Source: CAZAQS01 sp964486825
GTDB lineage: Bacteria; Chloroflexota; Anaerolineae; Anaerolineales; UBA4823
DNA length: 17,800 nt
Direction of reading: 5' to 3'
Assembly: GCA_964486825.1 (NCBI GenBank)
Contig: CAZAQS010000087.1
Location: forward strand, 1 to 17,800
Positions 13,737 through 17,800 of this stretch are shown here, piece after piece (positions within the stretch are counted from its first letter, which is position 1; every line of letters begins with the position of its first letter). Position numbers and translations under genes: made by a program. The notes under the pieces were generated by a model. It was not told the origin of the DNA. It made no database searches and saw only the letters and a list, made by a program, of their open reading frames with translations.

Positions 13737-13742
13737 TATAAT
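13737..13742 (+). promoter_or_regulatory. -10 element of the phosphohexomutase operon
   Basis: A perfect TATAAT lies 38 bp before the start codon; the -35 region is C-rich and poor. The expected transcript start is near 13749. Confidence 0.5.
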
Positions 13743-13780
13743 AACCTTGTACTTATTCTCACTATTTTCGGAGGAGATGG

Positions 13781-15202
13781 ATGGCTGATGTAATTCGTTT
13801 TGGCACGGATGGGTGGCGAGGACAGATAGCTGCCGACTATACCTTCGATAATTTACGCCGCTGTGGGCAGGGTTTTGCCAGCTATTTGATCGACAAGGGC
13901 TATCAAGACGAATGGGTGGTGGTAGGCTACGATAAGCGCTTCCTATCGGAGAATTTTGCTGCTTCAGTATCAGAAGTCTTAGCAGGAAATGGGTTGCGGG
14001 TTTATCTCACCCAACAGGCGACCCCCACACCGGCCATTGCCTACTCCGTCGTAAATAAGAAAGCAGTCGCAGCTGTCAATATCACTGCTTCCCATAATCC
14101 TCCAAACGATAATGGTTTCAAAGTCCGCGACTCCACTGGTGGAGCGATCGATCCGGCTGGGCTCAAAGAGATCGAGGCATTCATCCCTTCCGATGTCTCC
14201 AATGTGAAGAGTCTCCCGATCCAGGATGCTGAACAGCAAGGCCGGGTGTTACGTTTTGATCCGGCCCCAGAGTACATCGAACAGTTGAATAGCTTAATCG
14301 ATTTACAGCCACTCAAGGATGCCGGGCTTAAAGTATTGGTAGACCCGATGTGGGGGAATGGGGCGGGCTGGTTTCCCCGGCTCTTATCTGGAGGGCGGAC
14401 GACTGTTGAGGAGATCCACAACGTACGCAATCCCATATTCCCCGAAATGTCGAGGCCTGAGCCCATACCGCCGAACGTTGACGCGGGCCTACGCGCTACT
14501 TTGGAGAAGGGCGCCGATGTGCTGGTTGTCACGGATGGAGATGCCGATCGCCTGGGCCTGGGTGACGAGCGCGGCCGGTTTATCGACCAGCTGCGCGTAT
14601 TTGGGTTATTAGCTTTCTACTTGCTGGAAATCCGCGGCCAGCGTGGTCCAATCGTCAAAACGTTATCTACTACCAATATGTTGAATAAATTGGGTAAAAT
14701 GTATGGCGTGCCGGTTCATGAAACAGGCGTCGGTTTCAAATTTGTGGCCCCAAAGATGGTTGAAACAAAAGCAATGATCGGAGGAGAAGAATCTGGAGGT
14801 TATGCATTTGCAAACCACGTTCCGGAGAGGGATGGTATCCTGGCAGGCCTTCTTTTCCTGGATATGATGGTTCAATTGAATGCCCGTCCATCCGAGCTGA
14901 TCGGGCAGCTTTTTGACAAGGTCGGTGCGCACTATTACGACCGTATCGATACCCAATTCAGTGGAGACCGTTCCTTCAGAGAAATGACCATCCTGGATGC
15001 CAAACCGGATACCATTGGTGGCCTGGGTGTAACTGGCCTGGATGCAGCTGACGGTTTTAAGTTCAATTTGGAAGATGGCGGCTGGTTATTGATCAGATTT
15101 TCTGGCACTGAGCCTATTATCAGGGTTTATACCGAAACGACACACCAGGATAAAGTGCAGGCTATCCTGGATGACGGACTGAGGATTGCAGGTTTGAAAT
15201 AA
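13781..15202 (+). CDS. Phosphoglucomutase/phosphomannomutase
   Basis: Alpha-D-phosphohexomutase that moves phosphate between C1 and C6 of a hexose through a phosphoserine. Four domains are visible: phosphoserine loop TASHNPPNDNGFK with Ser104; magnesium loop DGDADR (252-257); sugar-binding loop GEESGG (335-340); and phosphate-binding RFSGTEP (439-445). Length 473 is typical. A perfect ribosome site (GGAGGAG, 13770-13776) precedes the ATG. Glucose-1-phosphate and mannose-1-phosphate are both possible products, feeding envelope or storage polysaccharide; specificity is not decided by these motifs, though GEESGG fits glucose-type enzymes. First gene of a three-gene set with a TatD nuclease and a polyprenyl synthase. 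Confidence 0.93.
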   Translation: MADVIRFGTDGWRGQIAADYTFDNLRRCGQGFASYLIDKGYQDEWVVVGYDKRFLSENFAASVSEVLAGNGLRVYLTQQATPTPAIAYSVVNKKAVAAVNITASHNPPNDNGFKVRDSTGGAIDPAGLKEIEAFIPSDVSNVKSLPIQDAEQQGRVLRFDPAPEYIEQLNSLIDLQPLKDAGLKVLVDPMWGNGAGWFPRLLSGGRTTVEEIHNVRNPIFPEMSRPEPIPPNVDAGLRATLEKGADVLVVTDGDADRLGLGDERGRFIDQLRVFGLLAFYLLEIRGQRGPIVKTLSTTNMLNKLGKMYGVPVHETGVGFKFVAPKMVETKAMIGGEESGGYAFANHVPERDGILAGLLFLDMMVQLNARPSELIGQLFDKVGAHYYDRIDTQFSGDRSFREMTILDAKPDTIGGLGVTGLDAADGFKFNLEDGGWLLIRFSGTEPIIRVYTETTHQDKVQAILDDGLRIAGLK

Positions 15203-16027
15203 GTGGTTTCTGGAGAAGCATCAGCCCTTACCGATACGCATTGCCATTTGGATTTCGAAGCTTTTGATTCGGACCGGGAAGAAGTACTCGAGCGGGCGCG
15301 CCAAACAGGGCTGGTCAGGATTCTCAACCCAGGTATCGATCTGCAGTCTAGCAATACTGCTTTACAATTAGCTGAAAACCATCCGGAAGTTTTTGTCGCG
15401 GTAGGCGTTCACCCAAACTCCGCCACGACATTCGATGATCATACTCTACAGCAGCTCACCGAGCTTGCCGCCCATCCAAAAGTAGTGGCGATCGGAGAGA
15501 TTGGGCTGGATTACTATCGCGATCGGGCTCCTCAGGATGTTCAAAGGCGTATTTTTCGGATGCAGCTCGAGTTGGCTTCAGAATTAAGCCTGCCGGTTAT
15601 TATCCATAACCGCCAGGCAACGGATGATGTGTTGAAGATATTGTCAGAATGGCAGGCCCAGCTTTCGAGCTCCTCATCCCCACTAGCGGAGGCGCCCGGC
15701 GTGCTTCATTCTTACTCCGATGACGTAGAGAATGGCTTGAAAGCCGTCGCGTTAAATTTTTACGTCGGCATAACCGGGCCGGTGACCTTCCAGAACGCGA
15801 GTGCCTTACAGGGAGTGGTTACTGCGCTACCGCTGGACCATTTGCTGATCGAGACAGACGCTCCCTTCCTGACCCCCCATCCAAGGCGGGGAAAGCGTAA
15901 CGAGCCCGCTCTGGTACGCCAGGTGGCTGAGAAGATTGCGGAGCTGCATTCCAGCAAGCTGGTAGATGTCGCTGCTACGACCACAAAGAATGCAGATCGA
16001 TTATTTAATTGGCGAGTAACGGCTTGA
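15203..16027 (+). CDS. TatD-family metal-dependent hydrolase
   Basis: Metal-dependent TIM-barrel nuclease of the TatD family (3'-5' DNA exonuclease or DNA repair roles in homologues). Metal ligands: His13 and His15 in DTHCHLD, Glu99 in IGEIGLDYY, His135 in IIHNR, His169 in LHSYSD, and Asp219 in IETDAPFL. Usual length (274) includes a short Ser-rich insertion (155-160). The start is GTG directly after the TAA of the upstream gene, with no spacer, and only a weak ribosome site lies in the previous gene, so translation is likely coupled. Its 3' end overlaps the next gene. Confidence 0.92.
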   Translation: MVSGEASALTDTHCHLDFEAFDSDREEVLERARQTGLVRILNPGIDLQSSNTALQLAENHPEVFVAVGVHPNSATTFDDHTLQQLTELAAHPKVVAIGEIGLDYYRDRAPQDVQRRIFRMQLELASELSLPVIIHNRQATDDVLKILSEWQAQLSSSSSPLAEAPGVLHSYSDDVENGLKAVALNFYVGITGPVTFQNASALQGVVTALPLDHLLIETDAPFLTPHPRRGKRNEPALVRQVAEKIAELHSSKLVDVAATTTKNADRLFNWRVTA

Positions 16028-16989
16028 ATAAAATACACTTTTTAGCGTCCGTGCAGGAACAAATCGACAAGGTCGAGGAACTGATGCAGGTCCAGGCTCA
16101 AGGACACCATTCGGAGCTGGAGGCTGCCCTGGAGCACCTGCTCTCTTCAGGCGGCAAACGCGTTCGTCCGGCAGTAACCTTGTTAACCGGTAGCATGCTA
16201 GGGGCGGATGAGGAGCATTTAATCACCCTCTCGGCAGCCATCGAGCTTTTGCATACGGCTACCCTCGTCCACGATGACCTTATCGATGGCTCTCTTCTGC
16301 GGCGTGGTATTCCAACTCTGAATGCCAATTGGTCCCCTGCTGCAACTGTACTGACCGGGGATTTTATTTTCGCACGTGCGGCTGTCCTGGCAGCCCAAAC
16401 AAAGTCGGTTGAAGTCATTAAAATTTTTTCCGAAACGCTGGCCACCATTGTGAATGGAGAGATCATACAGCTCTTTGCCAGCCGGGGTTTAGCCAGCCGC
16501 GTCGATTATTACAGCCGGATACATGCCAAAACCGCCTCTATGTTCGAGCTGGCTACCTCAGCCGCTGCTCTACTCAGCCCGGCTGATGAGGAAACCATCC
16601 GGATTGTCTCCAAATACGGCTACGGGATCGGCATGGCCTTCCAGATCGGGGATGACGCCTTGGATTTCACCGGTGAGCAGGTGCACCTGGGGAAGCCGGT
16701 CGCAAGCGACCTGCGACAGGGCTTGATTACCTTACCTACCCTGTGTTATCTCGAGAACCATCCCAATGATCCAGATGTCAAAGCCATCCTGAATGGCAAC
16801 CGCCATGATGGGAAACATCTGGAAAGGTTGATTCAAGCAATCCGTGAAAGTGGCGCGATTCGCCAGGCCCTGGATGAAGCCAGGCTGTTTGCCAGCAAAG
16901 GTTTGTCCGCTTTACGACAGATCCCCTGTAACGAGGAGCGCACGGCGTTGGAGGAGCTGGCGGAGTACATCATTTATAGGCACCAATGA
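16024..16989 (+). CDS. Long-chain polyprenyl diphosphate synthase
   Basis: Trans-prenyltransferase that extends an allylic diphosphate with IPP, giving the side chain of quinones. Motifs: GGKRVRP (43-49), first Asp-rich motif DDLID (84-88), second Asp-rich motif GDDALD (209-214), and KPVASDLRQGLITLP. Ala and Thr at -5 and -4 before the first Asp-rich motif are small, which predicts a long product (C35 or more), consistent with a menaquinone tail. The start is uncertain: TTG at 16024 overlaps the TatD stop (TTGA), which suggests coupling; an upstream in-frame TTG at 16009 would add five residues. No ATG lies before the conserved region. Last gene of the operon. Confidence 0.9.
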   Translation: MNKIHFLASVQEQIDKVEELMQVQAQGHHSELEAALEHLLSSGGKRVRPAVTLLTGSMLGADEEHLITLSAAIELLHTATLVHDDLIDGSLLRRGIPTLNANWSPAATVLTGDFIFARAAVLAAQTKSVEVIKIFSETLATIVNGEIIQLFASRGLASRVDYYSRIHAKTASMFELATSAAALLSPADEETIRIVSKYGYGIGMAFQIGDDALDFTGEQVHLGKPVASDLRQGLITLPTLCYLENHPNDPDVKAILNGNRHDGKHLERLIQAIRESGAIRQALDEARLFASKGLSALRQIPCNEERTALEELAEYIIYRHQ

Positions 16990-16993
16990 TTCT

Positions 16994-17025
16994 CGGCATC
17001 CGTGATGCCCGGCATCCATGATGCC
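16994..17025. repeat. Tandem pair of 16-bp palindromic units
   Basis: CGGCATCCGTGATGCC (16994-17009) is followed at once by CGGCATCCATGATGCC (17010-17025), differing at one base. Each contains the dyad GGCATC-N3-GATGCC. They start five bases after the polyprenyl synthase stop codon and could form hairpins in its 3' UTR or act as an operator. There is no T tract. Confidence 0.7.
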
Positions 17026-17087
17026 CTCACCGGTAATGTCTTGACACTGTAAAACTTATTCTCTGGAGTAGAGTTGGAGGGATAAGC

Positions 17088-17657
17088 ATGCCCCTTTCGG
17101 ATGCCCGGAAATGGAACCAACGCTACCAAGAAGAGAAATTTAAATCCTTCGAGCGGCCGCGTCCTTTTTTGGTAGAGAATGCCAGTTACCTGCCTACCGG
17201 CGGGCTGGCGTTGGATATGGCTATGGGTCTGGGGGGAAACGCCGGTTTCCTAATCGGACTTGGTCTCCGAGTGATCGGCCTGGATATCTCCAGTGTTGCC
17301 GTATCAAATGCAAAATCAAGGTACCCGGAGTTGATGGCTGCTGTTGTGGACCTGACTTGCGTCCAACTTCCCCCGAACACGTTTGAAGTCATCATTAACT
17401 TTTATTATCTGCAGAGGGATTTATGGCCTGTCTATTCACGCTCCTTGAGACAGGGAGGGGTTCTAATTTTCGAGAGCCTTACCCTAAAGATGCTCGAGCA
17501 AAGCGCAGATATCGACCCCGAGTACTTGCTTGCTCCCGGTGAGTTGCAGCAAGGTTTCCGGGATCTGAAAGTATTGGATTACCGCGAAGACTGGCTGGTC
17601 GATGATAAAGGGCATTCCAAGGCGGTTGCAAGCCTGGTCGCTAAAAAAACAAGCTGA
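17088..17657 (+). CDS. SAM-dependent methyltransferase, TehB-like
   Basis: Class I methyltransferase of 189 residues. Motif I reads LALDMAMGLGGNAGFLIGLG (40-59), where the family norm is DxACGxGRNA; here Cys is replaced by Met and Arg by Gly, so it is a variant of the TehB-like motif. Asp66 in VIGLDIS binds the ribose. VVDLT (86-90) and the strand VIINFYYLQRDLW (101-113) follow, with RQGGVLIFES (121-130) as the post-motif. The start has a good ribosome site (GGAGGG). Homologues act on tellurite, thiols or other small molecules, and the substrate here is unknown. TTGACA at 17041-17046 could be a -35, but no good -10 follows at 17-18 nt. Confidence 0.82.
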   Translation: MPLSDARKWNQRYQEEKFKSFERPRPFLVENASYLPTGGLALDMAMGLGGNAGFLIGLGLRVIGLDISSVAVSNAKSRYPELMAAVVDLTCVQLPPNTFEVIINFYYLQRDLWPVYSRSLRQGGVLIFESLTLKMLEQSADIDPEYLLAPGELQQGFRDLKVLDYREDWLVDDKGHSKAVASLVAKKTS

Positions 17658-17684
17658 TATGCGTGGAATGGGCATGCCTATCCG

Positions 17685-17713
17685 TTGACAAAACGGGCAT
17701 AGCATAGTAATAT
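17685..17713 (+). promoter_or_regulatory. Near-consensus promoter of the tRNA gene
   Basis: TTGACA (17685-17690), a 17-nt spacer and TAATAT (17708-17713) lie 14 bp before the tRNA. The expected transcript start is near 17720, leaving a short 5' trailer for RNase P. A small inverted repeat (CCGTT/AACGG, 17682-17696) overlaps the -35. Confidence 0.85.
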
Positions 17714-17727
17714 CATGCCGCTTATAC

Positions 17728-17799
17728 GGCGAGGTAGCTCAAAGGTAGAGCAGCGGACTCATAAGCCGTTGGTTGCGGGATCGAGTCCCGCCCTCGCCA
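17728..17799 (+). tRNA. tRNA with anticodon CAU (elongator Met or Ile2)
   Basis: Full cloverleaf of 72 nt. Acceptor stem GGCGAGG pairs with CCTCGCC, with discriminator A at 17799; D stem GCTC/GAGC with a 7-nt D loop; anticodon CAT at 17760-17762 in loop CTCATAA; variable loop TGGTT; T stem GCGGG/CCCGC with loop ATCGAGT. It lacks the initiator marks (unpaired base 1, three G-C pairs at the loop), so it is elongator Met or an Ile tRNA read after lysidine change. Two departures: A31 faces G39 (mismatch at the bottom of the anticodon stem) and A replaces T54. The CCA end is cut by the window edge. Confidence 0.93.
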
Positions 17800-17800
17800 C

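Noticed and set aside
16994..17025. CRISPR array
   Set aside because: There are only two units with no spacer between them, and no cas gene is near.
17041..17069. Promoter for the methyltransferase gene (TTGACA at 17041)
   Set aside because: The -35 is perfect but no acceptable -10 occurs 16-18 nt downstream, so I do not call it.

Overview
The window reads as ordinary chromosomal DNA of a bacterium that is probably a member of the Chloroflexota, class Anaerolineae. This is inferred from the overall gene style: a 7-TM NarL-family kinase, a CTC-type L25 with an acidic tail, an S9 acyl-peptidase, an IscS-MnmA pair, and mid-range GC with AT-rich spacers. No marker gene fixes the taxonomy. I see no insertion sequence, phage gene, CRISPR array or other mobile element. 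Most genes are housekeeping; the less ordinary signals lie in the control regions.

Region 1 (1-2684): the start of a minus-strand stress-type gene. Its sigma70-like promoter carries three evenly spaced GGG-N4-CC palindromes upstream of the -35. Next come a possible 32-residue membrane peptide, a strong hairpin terminator, and a histidine kinase/response regulator pair of the NarL/DevR type. The kinase looks leaderless, with an inverted repeat over its -10. Region 2 (2712-5194, minus strand): a DoxX-like membrane protein, then an MBL-fold hydrolase and a class III sirtuin in one operon. Region 3 (5352-6266): ribosomal protein L25 with a clear promoter, a folded leader of about 160 nt and a bidirectional terminator.

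Region 4 (6321-10395, minus strand): an S9 peptidase, a TrmI-type tRNA m1A methyltransferase, a TPR-like/zinc-ribbon protein of unknown function and a CoA-diphosphatase-type Nudix hydrolase. The last three are tightly packed. Region 5 (10464-10931, plus strand): a cold-shock protein with promoter, a long leader with alternative pairings, and a terminator. Region 6 (10940-13526, minus strand): cysteine desulfurase, MnmA and a small membrane protein. The first two cooperate in 2-thiolation of tRNA wobble uridine. Region 7 (13781-16989, plus strand): a phosphoglucomutase/phosphomannomutase, a TatD nuclease and a long-chain polyprenyl diphosphate synthase, with stop/start contact or overlap. Region 8 (16994-17800): a tandem palindromic repeat, a TehB-like methyltransferase, and a tRNA with anticodon CAU behind a near-consensus promoter.

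The best candidates for something undescribed are the three-site operator array next to the two-component pair, the L25 leader RNA, the cold-shock leader and the leaderless kinase promoter. No novel defence or mobile system is visible.
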